Notes: generated by a model from the sequence alone, not told the origin. 64,000 bases of DNA from Pseudarthrobacter chlorophenolicus (GCF_000962805.1 NZ_JZTW01000003.1:62001-126000), one strand, 5' to 3'; counted from the stretch's first letter, positions 48,401-56,459 are shown. Program-made: numbers and translations.

Positions 48401-48627
48401 ACAACTATGTGGTGCTGGACTGGTTCCGGGCCTACCAGTCCGCGGAGGAATCATTTGCGGACCACGGCGGCTTCCTGCGCCGCAACTCCAGGTACCGCCC
48501 GGCGTTCGAGCACACCGCGGACCCGTACGCCTTCGCGCGGGCGGTGGCGGCAGCAGGCTATGCCACGGACCCGTCCTATGCGGCCACGCTGACCAGCGTC
48601 CTGCGGCTGATCGAGCGGGCCGCCTAG
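45487..48627 (+). CDS. Four-domain hydrolase: alpha/beta-hydrolase, two M15-like peptidases, glucosaminidase
   Basis: 1046 aa. After an acidic Gly-rich head (1-140): (a) an alpha/beta-hydrolase-like region, with VVVHLHGYSGRR near 185 and nucleophile motif ITAHSGGGAPL near 286; (b) an acidic linker (430-530); (c) an M15A-like D,D-peptidase, HCSGQAAD near 620 and FAHIDV near 659; (d) a second M15/extensin-like zinc peptidase, LHGEGRSVDLY near 759 and HTDHIHVDLSW near 824; (e) a Pro-rich linker, then a GH73-type endo-glucosaminidase, LGQAALESGWGKKAPRFNFFGIKA near 915, to the end. Peptide and glycan bonds of peptidoglycan would both be attacked. No signal peptide is seen. GGGAGG precedes the ATG; last gene of the operon. 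Confidence 0.85.
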   Translation: MEDYSVAQLFAINGNGEAHQEHPGWPVKQDVFSLQGHPDNGAGFTEDFSAEGGAGDQGEDFGADGGAAETGWPGTAEDYDNLSWGGHEDLAFQQWAGAPDLQEGQSDGGASTWEVQEDFAAGSPGPDTETGAAPAPGAYFEDQPGTMPPGRLVVDRLPLLRIHRGTAPDLLLKWNSMPQGTTAVDVVVHLHGYSGRRAAMSIIRDKEPASGLDFADPEQPVTAGRTTPTLAVLPRGHYFGGNSGSGYSFPALTKAGALQQLVATAIDAFNKQTGSNASQGKLIITAHSGGGAPLMAILRHTDPDEVHTFDALYSDPSALIAWARRRVAAGSGALRVVFRPGEPTARNSERVAKSLKALGAGAPFRVESTKVPHNDIPKKFGWRLLADPSAALPGTTAREAEADGEDLYFAETGWRFGEDSAAEADPGEAYDAGASFEEEAGAVGQSSAPRDEAEPAATESGDGLAEDSYGEDSNGESPGQEAGEAEAGEWQLAAEQSEAQDIGEHEVFPSGASLGTTSGRTGEGEEHWDPNNTGLPLYETGPALRSRKLSPNFTVGELVFSGNQYAEKARISPVLVAALQKLRDRVGRPVRITSGYRSWERNVAVYRNAKPPKKPTLSRHCSGQAADVTVAGMSGLDIAKAAVDVLGDGIGVGIGAGFAHIDVRGKWTAWTYLSGSAGAAAVAAINAHRTARKAAPAPQPAPQSSDRAAGRVVRGTFVRCATGAQPGARAMADQWKRLTGRQAGTFNCRKTEAGTPSLHGEGRSVDLYARVDRPAEKAQAEAYVAWMQSNAVELQVAYIIWNHNQWSWARRADGWRPYTQPNKHTDHIHVDLSWEGARNPSPLFGSGVPGLGGGPSPAPQPPVPPNPAPPNPAPKPGGNVPAHVRDFVNRYGLQARRGEQASGVPWLVTLGQAALESGWGKKAPRFNFFGIKAKDTIPESQRQLLQTREVLGHPNGKFPQVISVTQRPDGKYNYVVLDWFRAYQSAEESFADHGGFLRRNSRYRPAFEHTADPYAFARAVAAAGYATDPSYAATLTSVLRLIERAA

Positions 48628-48652
48628 GGTTGTGGTCCGGCCAGGGGACGTG

Positions 48653-49519
48653 TTAGTCCAGGAGGCCCAGGCCGGCGAAGGCGAGCGCCACGCCGTTGCC
48701 GGCCGGGCCGGGGGTGAGCCGGTCCGCAACGGCGAGCACACCGGGATGGCCGTCCTCCACTGCAATGCCCACCCCGGCGTACTCGAGCATCTCGATGTCG
48801 TTGGCGCTGTCGCCGATGGCCACGATGTCCTCCCGGTTGAGGCCCAGGCGTTCCTCCACCACCTGGATGCCCACCGCCTTGTGGGTTCCGGCCATGAAGA
48901 TCTCGCCGGCGGAATCGCCTAGGGCGGACAGCGAACTGGGGATGAGCCCCACCTGCGGGCCGAGGCCACCCATGAGGCGGGTCAGCGGTACCGGGGAATC
49001 GAAGCAGGAGATCTTGGCGAAGGACGCCCCGCGGAGGTCGTCGCTGTATTGGACCGGGCCCAGGATGTCCTCCACGGGATCCACGTCGGTGCTGAGGACG
49101 CCGTCGTGCCGGGACCGGCCGGCAAAGACGGGGGTCAGGACCCGCCGGAGCCGTTCGCCCACTCCGGTGCGGCCCAGCAAGGCTTCGGGAGCCTCCAGGA
49201 TGTAGGCGACGTCGTGGGCGTCCAGGGTGTCCACGATGAGGGCGGCCACGTCTGGTTCGAAACGGGTGTCCTTGAGCACTTCTCCGTTCATTTCCACCCG
49301 GGCACCCGCGCCGGTGATCACGCCGTCGAACCCTGCCTCCAGGATGTGGGCCGGCACCATGGACAGCGGGCGCCCGGTGCAGACGAACACCAGGTGGCCA
49401 CGGCGCCGCACTTCCTGCACGGCTTCCACATGGGCTGCCGGGGCCAGCCCGTGGTCCGCATACGTCCCGTCAATGTCGAGGAAAATGGCGCGCGGACGGT
49501 CTGTTTGCTGGCTGGACAT
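48653..49519 (-). CDS. HAD-superfamily hydrolase, Cof type
   Basis: 288-aa cytosolic phosphatase. The N-terminal nucleophile motif AIFLDIDGTYADHG (DxDGT), a C2-type cap in the middle and the C-terminal metal motif AIGDSANDIEMLEYAGVGIAVEDGHPGV define the Cof/YbiV subfamily, which dephosphorylates sugar phosphates or flavin-related nucleotides. Substrate not determinable. Convergent with the unknown operon, 25 bp after its stop, with no hairpin terminator visible between them. Confidence 0.9.
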   Translation of the reverse strand: MSSQQTDRPRAIFLDIDGTYADHGLAPAAHVEAVQEVRRRGHLVFVCTGRPLSMVPAHILEAGFDGVITGAGARVEMNGEVLKDTRFEPDVAALIVDTLDAHDVAYILEAPEALLGRTGVGERLRRVLTPVFAGRSRHDGVLSTDVDPVEDILGPVQYSDDLRGASFAKISCFDSPVPLTRLMGGLGPQVGLIPSSLSALGDSAGEIFMAGTHKAVGIQVVEERLGLNREDIVAIGDSANDIEMLEYAGVGIAVEDGHPGVLAVADRLTPGPAGNGVALAFAGLGLLD

Positions 49520-49738
49520 GCCGGGCTCCTAGGAATGTGCTGAGGGGACAATTCATCCTATCGAAGGCCTCGAATTCGCCGTCCTGCCGGGCCAAGAGGG
49601 CTGCCCAGGCGGGTGTTTACCGCGAAAACTGATAGTCATCCTGTGATATTCAAAGCCTTGCAGCGAAGTAAGCACGCTGATTGAATTAGGGAACCGGAGA
49701 TGGGGGCACGGCACAACTTACTAATAAGGAGTGACAGC

Positions 49739-50008
49739 ATGGGCATTCTCGGATTTCTCATCTTGGGCCTGATTGCGGGCGCCATTGCAAAGGCCATCCT
49801 GCCAGGCCGTCAGGGCGGCGGCTGGGTGGTGACCATGGTCCTCGGCGTTGTCGGCGCTATCCTCGGCGGCTGGATCGGGTCCCTGATCTTCGGTGGCGGC
49901 TTGGCCGAATTCTTCGATATCCGCACCTGGCTGCTGGCCATCCTCGGCTCCATCGTGGTCCTGCTGATCTACGGTGCAGTCATGAACCGCAGCGGACACC
50001 GGGCCTAG
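49739..50008 (+). CDS. GlsB/YeaQ/YmgE family stress-response membrane protein
   Basis: 89 aa, three hydrophobic segments. MGILGFLILGLIAGAIAKAILPGRQGGGWVVTMVLGVVGAILGGWIG carries the Gly-zipper pattern of transglycosylase-associated family proteins. Often induced by stress; molecular role unknown. AAGGAG lies 7 nt before the ATG at 49739, which removes a spurious 13-residue extension. Confidence 0.88.
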   Translation: MGILGFLILGLIAGAIAKAILPGRQGGGWVVTMVLGVVGAILGGWIGSLIFGGGLAEFFDIRTWLLAILGSIVVLLIYGAVMNRSGHRA

Positions 50009-50162
50009 CAGCCCCTTCATCCATTAGCGCAGAAACGCCGTCCCGGCAGCGGGGCGGCGTTTCCGCGTTCCGGGCCGGAACCCGTATTCGTGCCCAATCC
50101 GTAGTGAAGCTGGCCACCATTACCGGCAGTTGGCACCTTATGATGTGCGAGGGGGTGGTGGT

Positions 50163-52355
50163 ATGGCTGAATCCAGCCACGAGAGCACAATGGCTGTCCG
50201 GACGTTCGAGGCGATGCTTGACGCCAGCCCGGATGCCTTCCTGGCTCTCGCGTCTGATGGCACCATCACCCTGGCCAATCAGGCAGCAACCAGACTGTTC
50301 GGGCTGGACCGCAGGTTCCTCACCGGCCTGGATTACCGGAGGCTCCTGGCCGACCGTTCCCACCCCGAGGCGGACAGGCTCATCCGCCAGATCCTGGACC
50401 GGTCCGCTGCGCACCCGCGGGAAGTGTCCTGGGTCCATGCCGACGGCACCAGCTTCTCAGCCGAAGTGGCCGGGTCCCTCTTTCCCGCCGGGGCCGGGCA
50501 GTTGCCCGGCAATGCAGCGGCCGGCGCCGGCCATGCCACGGACGCCGCGCCCGACGACGGGGTCCCGGGCGGGGCACATGTCCTCCTCTCGGTCCGGGGT
50601 ACTTCACACCGGCAGGCCACGAATGCGGACCTTCGCCAGGCGATGTCCCTGCTGACGTCCACCCTGGAGTCCACCGCGGACGGCATCCTGGTGATGGGCT
50701 CCAACGGCACCGTGGCCGGCTACAACGACCAGTTCCTCACCATGTGGAACATTCCCCGAAAACTCATGGAAGGTGAAAGCGGAGACCCGGTAATGGAGCG
50801 CATCACCAGCCAGCTCACCGACCCCGGGGCGTTCCTTGCCAGGCTCCTGGAAGTCCAGGGCAACACCACAGCCGAGAGCCACGACGTTGTGGACTTCAAG
50901 GACGGCCGCACCTTCGAACGGTATTCCCGCCCCCACAAGGTGGGAGAGGAAGTTGTGGGGCGGGTGTGGAGCTTCCGGGATGTCACTCCCCGGCGCAGAG
51001 CCCAGGAACAAGCGCACCAGGCCATGCTTGACCTGGCGGAGCAGGCGGAAAAGCTGCGCGTCATGGCCTTCCAGGACCCGCTGACCGGCCTGGCCAACAG
51101 GGCGGTGTTCAACGACGCCCTGGCCGGATCGCTGCAGGAACCCCGGCTCAAGGCCGTTGATGTGCTGCTCCTCGACCTGGACGACTTCAAGGAGGTCAAT
51201 GACCTCCTGGGCCACCAGGCCGGGGATGACATGCTGATCGAGGTGGCCCGCAGGCTCCGCGGCTGCGTCCCCGCCGCGGATGTGGTGGCACGGCTCGGCG
51301 GTGACGAGTTTGTGGTGCTCCTGACGGCCTGCCCCAACGTGGACGAAATCGCGGCATGCATTGTCCGCTGCCTGCACGTCCCCGTCACCATCAGCGGCCG
51401 CGCCCTCCGCCCCAGCCTCAGCCTCGGCGTGGCATCGCGGGGACGGGACGCGGTGGGCCCGTCAGAGCTGCTTCGCCAGGCGGACATCGCCATGTACGCG
51501 GCGAAGGCCGCCGGGAAGAACCGTTTCCTGCGGTTCCATCCGGACATGATGGCTGCCCTGGTGCAACGCACAGACATGGAAAGCGGCCTGCAGTTCGCCC
51601 TGCAGGGCGGGGAGATCTCGGTGGACTTCCAGCCCATCGTGTCGCACCGCAGCGGGCAGGTGGTCCAGTTCGAGGCCCTCGCACGGTGGGACCGCGGCGC
51701 CGGGCGGGTGCCGCCGTCGGACTTCATTCCACTGGCTGAACGCACTGGACTGATCCGGGACATCGGCCTTGACGTGATGGCGCAGGCCATGGCGCAGCTG
51801 GCGGACTGGCTGGGCGAGGACCCGGCAAGGTCGCTGGCCGTAAATGTTTCCGGCGTGCAGCTGCAGGAACACGACTTCGCCGCGAAGGTGCTGGGCCTGG
51901 CGGAGACCAGCGGCGTGGCCGCCCGGCAGCTGGTGCTGGAAGTCACCGAAAGCGTGTTCTTCCACGCCGACTGCGACCTGATCAGGCAGCTCAGCACGCT
52001 GCGGGAGGCCGGCGCGCGGGTTGCCCTGGACGACTTCGGCACGGGCTATTCCTCCCTGGGCCGGCTGCAGGACCTGCCGGTGGACACCGTGAAGATCGAC
52101 AAGACCTTTGTGTCCATGGTGCGGACCGGCAGCGAACGCCTGCCCATCCTCAGTTCCATGATCAACATGGCGCACAGCCTGGGGCTGACCGTCACCGCGG
52201 AGGGAATCGAGACTGCCTCACAAGCTGATTACCTCACGGCACTCGACTGCGATGCGCTGCAGGGCTACCTGTTCTCGCTGCCTGAGCCGGCCGCGCGCCT
52301 GGAGAAGGCGCTACGCCGGGCCGAAGAGGTGCTGGGCGCGCTGCAGCAGCGCTAG
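50163..52355 (+). CDS. PAS-GGDEF-EAL protein (c-di-GMP synthase/phosphodiesterase)
   Basis: 730 aa, soluble. Two PAS-like domains (AMLDASPDAFLALASDGTITLANQAATRLFGL; TLESTADGILVMGSNGTVAGYNDQFLTMWNIP) precede GGDEF (DPLTGLANRAVFND; ARLGGDEFVVLL, active-site motif intact) and EAL (VQFEALARWDRGAGRVPPSDFIPLAE; LALDDFGTGYSSL-type block VALDDFGTGYSSL; VKIDKTFV). Key residues of both domains are present, so it may make and degrade c-di-GMP, with PAS sensing deciding the balance. The ATG at 50163 is preceded by GAGGGGG. Single gene. Confidence 0.94.
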   Translation: MAESSHESTMAVRTFEAMLDASPDAFLALASDGTITLANQAATRLFGLDRRFLTGLDYRRLLADRSHPEADRLIRQILDRSAAHPREVSWVHADGTSFSAEVAGSLFPAGAGQLPGNAAAGAGHATDAAPDDGVPGGAHVLLSVRGTSHRQATNADLRQAMSLLTSTLESTADGILVMGSNGTVAGYNDQFLTMWNIPRKLMEGESGDPVMERITSQLTDPGAFLARLLEVQGNTTAESHDVVDFKDGRTFERYSRPHKVGEEVVGRVWSFRDVTPRRRAQEQAHQAMLDLAEQAEKLRVMAFQDPLTGLANRAVFNDALAGSLQEPRLKAVDVLLLDLDDFKEVNDLLGHQAGDDMLIEVARRLRGCVPAADVVARLGGDEFVVLLTACPNVDEIAACIVRCLHVPVTISGRALRPSLSLGVASRGRDAVGPSELLRQADIAMYAAKAAGKNRFLRFHPDMMAALVQRTDMESGLQFALQGGEISVDFQPIVSHRSGQVVQFEALARWDRGAGRVPPSDFIPLAERTGLIRDIGLDVMAQAMAQLADWLGEDPARSLAVNVSGVQLQEHDFAAKVLGLAETSGVAARQLVLEVTESVFFHADCDLIRQLSTLREAGARVALDDFGTGYSSLGRLQDLPVDTVKIDKTFVSMVRTGSERLPILSSMINMAHSLGLTVTAEGIETASQADYLTALDCDALQGYLFSLPEPAARLEKALRRAEEVLGALQQR

Positions 52356-52397
52356 CTGGCGGCTACGGCACGGGGACGACGCCGGGCCTTGCGGCTG

Positions 52398-52961
52398 CTA
52401 GGCCGCCTGCCTGCCGCCGGGCTGCTTGGGCTTCTTTCCCGAACCCAGGGGCTGGCCTGCCGGCCGCGGCGGAGTGGCCAGCCGGCCCTGCTGCTCACGG
52501 GACTCTGGTGCGGTGGACTGGGTGTGGTCGTACGATGCAGAGTCCTGGGCGGATGATCCGGCGGCCGGTTCCGCGGCGCTGGATTCCCGGGTAACGGACT
52601 GCGAGGCCGGGGCAACGTTGGCTTGGTCAGCTGACTCTTCGTCAACGGCGTACTCGATGACGCCATCTGCATTCACGGCGTTCTCAGCCGGAACGAACGC
52701 ATCGGCGGGGCTTGCCGCGGCGGCGCGGTTGCGGCGCCAGCGGCGGATGAGGTCCACGGCGGCCAGCAGGCCCGCCAGCGGCGTCAGCACCGCGGCGGTG
52801 TATACGAAGAGCATCCAGGTGAGGGTGGTCAGCGGCGGCTGGTTGTTGTGCAGGAGGGACAGCCCGCCCAGGATGCCCACCAGCCAGAAGAGGATGACCG
52901 CCGCGAGCACCGCTCCGGCGGGAAAGTACTGGTTCCGGACGATCCTCTTAAGGGTTTCCAA
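52398..52961 (-). CDS. Hypothetical membrane protein with Ser/Ala/Gln-rich tail
   Basis: 187 aa, unassigned. Two membrane segments (FPAGAVLAAVILFWLVGILGGLSLL and LTWMLFVYTAAVLTPLAGLLAAVDLI) are followed by a basic stop sequence RRWRRNR and a long hydrophilic tail rich in Ser, Ala, Gln and Pro. I start it at TTG 52961 (LETLKRIV) because AAGGAGG lies 7 nt upstream; upstream residues are not credible protein. Confidence 0.7.
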   Translation of the reverse strand: METLKRIVRNQYFPAGAVLAAVILFWLVGILGGLSLLHNNQPPLTTLTWMLFVYTAAVLTPLAGLLAAVDLIRRWRRNRAAAASPADAFVPAENAVNADGVIEYAVDEESADQANVAPASQSVTRESSAAEPAAGSSAQDSASYDHTQSTAPESREQQGRLATPPRPAGQPLGSGKKPKQPGGRQAA

Positions 52962-53197
52962 TGCACTTCCTCCTTGCCTGGCCGGGGCTGCGGAAAGTGG
53001 CCGCATCACCCTAAGTATGGGGCCCGATTCCGCCGAAACCCGGCAAGACGCCACGGCGAGTGATGAACATAACTGGAGCGCCGCCGTCGTCCCCGTTTTT
53101 GGCGGCAATCCGACGTGCCATGGCGGTATTTGGCCTTCCGCCCACGCGCCGCCGCGCATAGGTTGTTCCTTGACCCAACGAACCCGGGAGGACCCGC

Positions 53198-53749
53198 ATG
53201 CGCAAAGTAACGGCAGGATTGTTCCACTCCATTGACGGAGTGGTTTCGGATCCGTTCAAGTTCCAGTTCGACAGCTTCGACGCTGAGCTCGGCGAGGGGC
53301 TCACCACCATGATCAACACCGTGGACACGGTGGTGCTGGGCCGGAAAAGCTACGAGGAGTGGGCGTCCTACTGGCCCAATGCCTCCGCGGACCAGGACTT
53401 CGCCGCGTTCATCAATCCGGTGCAAAAGTTTGTGGCGTCCAGGACGCTGAGCGAGCCCCTGGAGTGGCAGAACTCCCGGCTCATGGACGCGCCCCTGGAG
53501 GAGTTCGTGGCGAAACTCAAGGAGGGCGACGGCGGAGAGATTGCCGTGTGCGGCAGTATCTCCGTGACCCGGCAGCTTCTCTTCGCGGGGCTGCTGGATT
53601 CGCTGCAGCTCATGACCCACCCCGTGGTGGCCGGCAGCGGAAGGCGGCTGTTCGAGGACGGCGATCCCCTCACCCGGCTGGTCCTGCTGGATGAGAAGCG
53701 CACCAGCAAGGGCAACGTCCTCACCACCTACGGGCTCCGCGGGGACTAA
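53198..53749 (+). CDS. Dihydrofolate reductase family protein (RibD C-terminal-like)
   Basis: 183 aa. MRKVTAGLFHSIDGVVSDP, VDTVVLGRKSYEEWASYW, and EIAVCGSISVTRQLLFAGLLDSLQLMTHPVVAGSGRRLF fit the RibD_C/DHFR-like fold seen in many stand-alone actinobacterial proteins. These are annotated as reductases but usually lack demonstrated folate activity. GGGAGGA precedes the ATG. Confidence 0.88.
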   Translation: MRKVTAGLFHSIDGVVSDPFKFQFDSFDAELGEGLTTMINTVDTVVLGRKSYEEWASYWPNASADQDFAAFINPVQKFVASRTLSEPLEWQNSRLMDAPLEEFVAKLKEGDGGEIAVCGSISVTRQLLFAGLLDSLQLMTHPVVAGSGRRLFEDGDPLTRLVLLDEKRTSKGNVLTTYGLRGD

Positions 53750-53781
53750 GCGTCCCGCGCCGCCGGGCCCCGGCCGGGCGC

Positions 53782-53806
53782 CGGCCTCCCAAGGCACGGG
53801 AGGCCG
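53782..53806. terminator. Hairpin between convergent reductase and mmuM genes
   Basis: CGGCCTCCC pairs with GGGAGGCCG across a 7-nt loop, in the 113-bp gap between two convergent genes. No U tract. Confidence 0.55.
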
Positions 53807-53822
53807 CCATCCTGCTGCACCT

Positions 53823-53839
53823 TGACACGGACACGCCGG
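53823..53839. repeat. 17-bp direct repeat, left copy
   Basis: TGACACGGACACGCCGG; an identical copy in the same orientation lies at 58252-58268. The two bracket the mmuM / IclR / IclR / permease module. Confidence 0.45.
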
Positions 53840-53862
53840 AATGTGGCCGGTCTGCGCCGGGA

Positions 53863-54807
53863 TCAGCGGTTGATGTGCCCCGCGAGGGCGGAGATGTCGG
53901 CCGGCGTGGTCCTGCAGCAGCCGCCGATGATCCGGGCGCCGAGGGCCTGCCAGGCAGGGACGCCGTCCGCCAGCGCTGCGGGAGCCGTGGCGCTAGTGGG
54001 GGCTGCATCCCAGGTCTTGGTGCCCGCATCGTAGGACTCCCCGGAATTCGGGTAGGCCACCAGCGGTTTGCCGGTGCCGCCGCGGAGGGCGGTGAGCGCG
54101 GGGGCCACCAGCGCCAGGGGGACGCAGTTAACCCCGACGGCGGCCACGTGCGACTCGCCATCCAGCAGGTCCGCGACGGCGGCCAGGGGCGTGCCGTCAC
54201 TGATGTGACCGGCGTCGCGGAGGGAGAAGGAGAACCAGGCTTCGACGCCGAAGTCCCGGGTCAGTTCCGCGAGGGCCCGGGCTTCGGCGAAGGATGGGAG
54301 GGTTTCGCAGGCCAGGACGTCGGCGCCGGCCCTGGCCAGGGCTTCGACGCGGGGACGGTGGAAGGTCCGGAATTCGGCGGGCGTCAGGGCGTAGTCACCG
54401 CGGTACTCCGAGCCGTCCGCCAGGTAGGCGCCGTAAGGCCCCACGGATCCTGCGATGAACAGGGGCCCGGACTCCGGGTGCTTGGCCAGGTGGTCACGCC
54501 GCGCTTCGTCGGCCAGCCGCACGGACAGGGCCACGAGGTCCAGGGCCTCCTGCTCCGTCATTCCGCGGCCGGCGAATCCCTGCGGCGTCGCCTGGTAGCT
54601 TGCGGTGGTGGCGATCCGGGCGCCGGCCGCGAAGTAGTCCCGGTGCACGTCCCGGATCAGGTCCGGTTGTTCCAGCAGGACCTTGGCCGACCACAGGGAA
54701 TCGTCCAGGTTGCAGCCGCGCGCCTCGAGTTCCGTGGCCAGTGCGCCGTCGGAGGTCAGGGTTTCCCCGGCTTCGAGCAGGGCGGACAGCATGGGGATGG
54801 CAGGCAT
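53863..54807 (-). CDS. mmuM: Homocysteine S-methyltransferase
   Basis: 314 aa from the ATG at 54807. It transfers a methyl group, in MmuM proteins from S-methylmethionine, to homocysteine to give methionine. The zinc-binding pattern is complete: GVNCVPLAL and RIIGGCCRTTPADISAL (GGCC). SDGALATELEARGC near the N-terminus is the usual family opening. The start is chosen because a TATAGT box ends 7 nt upstream (leaderless layout); an ATG at 54825 would lie upstream of that box. Divergent from an IclR regulator. Confidence 0.9.
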   Translation of the reverse strand: MPAIPMLSALLEAGETLTSDGALATELEARGCNLDDSLWSAKVLLEQPDLIRDVHRDYFAAGARIATTASYQATPQGFAGRGMTEQEALDLVALSVRLADEARRDHLAKHPESGPLFIAGSVGPYGAYLADGSEYRGDYALTPAEFRTFHRPRVEALARAGADVLACETLPSFAEARALAELTRDFGVEAWFSFSLRDAGHISDGTPLAAVADLLDGESHVAAVGVNCVPLALVAPALTALRGGTGKPLVAYPNSGESYDAGTKTWDAAPTSATAPAALADGVPAWQALGARIIGGCCRTTPADISALAGHINR

Positions 54808-54814
54808 GATGGTC

Positions 54815-54890
54815 ACTATACGCATTCAGATATGCGCATGCCGGGTGTTACGACGCAGTGAACCGGCGGCAACCCCACCCCAACTACACT
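54815..54890. promoter_or_regulatory. Divergent promoters of mmuM and the IclR regulator
   Basis: TATAGT (minus, 54820-54815) lies 7 nt before mmuM; TACACT (54885-54890) lies 7 nt before the IclR ATG. An ATGCGCAT palindrome (54832-54839) lies between them, upstream of the mmuM -10 box, and is a possible operator half. Confidence 0.55.
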
Positions 54891-54897
54891 CGAAGCC

Positions 54898-55665
54898 ATG
54901 GCTAAATCCTCCAGCATGGGCCGCGGCATCATGGCCCTGCTGGCCGTAGGCTCCCGCCACGCCGCTGAACACCCGGGCGGCACCGTGGCCCACATCGCCA
55001 CCGGCCTGGGCAAGGACCGCAGCCAGGTCTCGCGGTACCTTCGCAGCGCGGAGCAGGAGGGCTTCCTGGCCCGCACCGCCCAACGCGCTTATGCATTGGA
55101 CTGGGAGTTCTTCACCGATGCCCAGCAACTGGCCACACGCCGGCTGGAATCTGACGGAGCCATTGCGTTGGACGCCCTGGCCACCGATACGGATGAAGCC
55201 TGCTTCCTGGGCGTCCTCCAGGGGAACAGCACCGTGACCATCGGCGAAAGCGTTCCGGGCAGCAGCAACCTGGTGGGTTCCTGGCTGGGCCGGCCTTACC
55301 CCGCGTACTGCAGCGACGCCGGGCAGGCAGTGCTGTGGGAGTCCTCCGATGCGGAGGTCCGCACCGTCTTCGCGGGCGTCGACTTTGTCCGGCACGGCCC
55401 CAACACGCCGCACAGTGTGGAAGAGTTCCTGGCCAGGCTGGGGGCTGCACGCACGCGGGGTTATTCGATAGTGGACCAGGAAGCGGAACCGGGGCTGTAC
55501 TCCCTGGCCGTCCCCGTGCGCGATTTCAAGGGCGAAGTGGTGGCAGCCCTCCAGATCGTGGGGATCAGGGACCGGCTGGAACCCCGCCGGGAGGCCTGCG
55601 CCGCAGCGCTGCTCCGGCAGGGACGGTGGCTTGAGTCCAGCCTGGGGTACAAACCGAAGGATTAG
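54898..55665 (+). CDS. IclR family transcriptional regulator
   Basis: 255 aa. Winged helix (GIMALLAVGSRHAAEHPGGTVAHIATGLGKDRSQVSRYLRSAEQEGFL) and IclR effector domain (AVPVRDFKGEVVAALQIVG at the end). GSWLGRPYPAYCSDAGQAVLWES is a typical ligand-domain segment. Leaderless start. Divergent from mmuM, its likely target. Related to the next gene, which faces it; their stops overlap by 4 bp. Confidence 0.87.
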   Translation: MAKSSSMGRGIMALLAVGSRHAAEHPGGTVAHIATGLGKDRSQVSRYLRSAEQEGFLARTAQRAYALDWEFFTDAQQLATRRLESDGAIALDALATDTDEACFLGVLQGNSTVTIGESVPGSSNLVGSWLGRPYPAYCSDAGQAVLWESSDAEVRTVFAGVDFVRHGPNTPHSVEEFLARLGAARTRGYSIVDQEAEPGLYSLAVPVRDFKGEVVAALQIVGIRDRLEPRREACAAALLRQGRWLESSLGYKPKD

Positions 55666-56459
55666 CGGGGCGCTGCCGTGCCGCTGAGCCGGCTGGCGGA
55701 CGCTGCCAGGGCATGCACCGCGTCCCGGTGCTCCGCCAGGCCTGGCCCGCCGAGCAAACTCAGCGAGGCCCGCACTGCTCCTGACCCGTCCCGCACGGGC
55801 ACGGCCAGCTCAACAACGTCATGTTCGAATTCCTCGACGGCGGCAACCACCCCGGCCTGGCGGTCCCGGACCATCAGCTCCCACACCGCATCAATGGTGT
55901 GCGCCGCGCCCGGACCGCCGATGCCAATGAAGTTCACGCCCTCCAGCAGGCCTTCCAGCGCCGGCCGGTCCAGGTCCCACAGCAGCGCCCGGCCTGCACC
56001 GGTGCACCAGACGGGGCTGACCATGCCCGGCTTGACGAAGCTGCCGGGGACGGCGTCATTGCTGGAGTTGCGGAGCAGGATGGCCCGGTGGCCGTCACGG
56101 ACGGAGAGCCTGGCCCGCAGGCCCAGCGAAGAAACCAGGGATTCGAGTTCGGTCCGGGCAGCCAGTACCCAGCCTGTGTTGAGGGAGGCTGCCAGGGTGA
56201 AGTATTCGGGCCCGGCGCGGAACGGCCCACGTTCGGGGCGTTCGAGCAGTCCAAGGTGGCAGAGTTCCTGGGCCAGCCGCGAGACCCTGCTTTGGTCCAT
56301 TGACAATGCCGCGGCGAGCTGGGAAACGCCCAGGAGGGGCCGCCCGGACTTCTCCCGGTCCACCACCAGCCGCACAATCCGGAGCCCTTGCGCCATCGAC
56401 GACGCCTCGGCGGATGAGTCCACGCTTCCCTTACCCCTCCCACCGGTCACGGGCTCCAT
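55662..56459 (-). CDS. IclR family transcriptional regulator, second copy
   Basis: 265 aa from the ATG at 56459 (GGAAG just upstream; a longer frame to 56528 is unlikely). HTH SGRPLLGVSQLAAALSMDQSRVSRLAQELCHLGLL, effector domain with PGMVSPVWCTGAGRALLWDLDRPAL and a closing AVPVRDGSGAVRASLSLLGG. It shares the QVSRxL/QSRVSRLAQEL helix style and the GQAVLW/GRALLW segment with the neighbouring IclR protein, so the pair probably arose by duplication. May control the permease gene that lies upstream on the same strand. Confidence 0.85.
   Translation of the reverse strand: MEPVTGGRGKGSVDSSAEASSMAQGLRIVRLVVDREKSGRPLLGVSQLAAALSMDQSRVSRLAQELCHLGLLERPERGPFRAGPEYFTLAASLNTGWVLAARTELESLVSSLGLRARLSVRDGHRAILLRNSSNDAVPGSFVKPGMVSPVWCTGAGRALLWDLDRPALEGLLEGVNFIGIGGPGAAHTIDAVWELMVRDRQAGVVAAVEEFEHDVVELAVPVRDGSGAVRASLSLLGGPGLAEHRDAVHALAASASRLSGTAAPR

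Noticed and set aside
39417..48627. Reading the operon as a prophage, T6SS or extracellular contractile injection system
   Set aside because: No sheath, tube, baseplate, portal, terminase, capsid or AAA+ ATPase was found, and no integrase or att site. Only the hydrolytic domains are shared with such systems.
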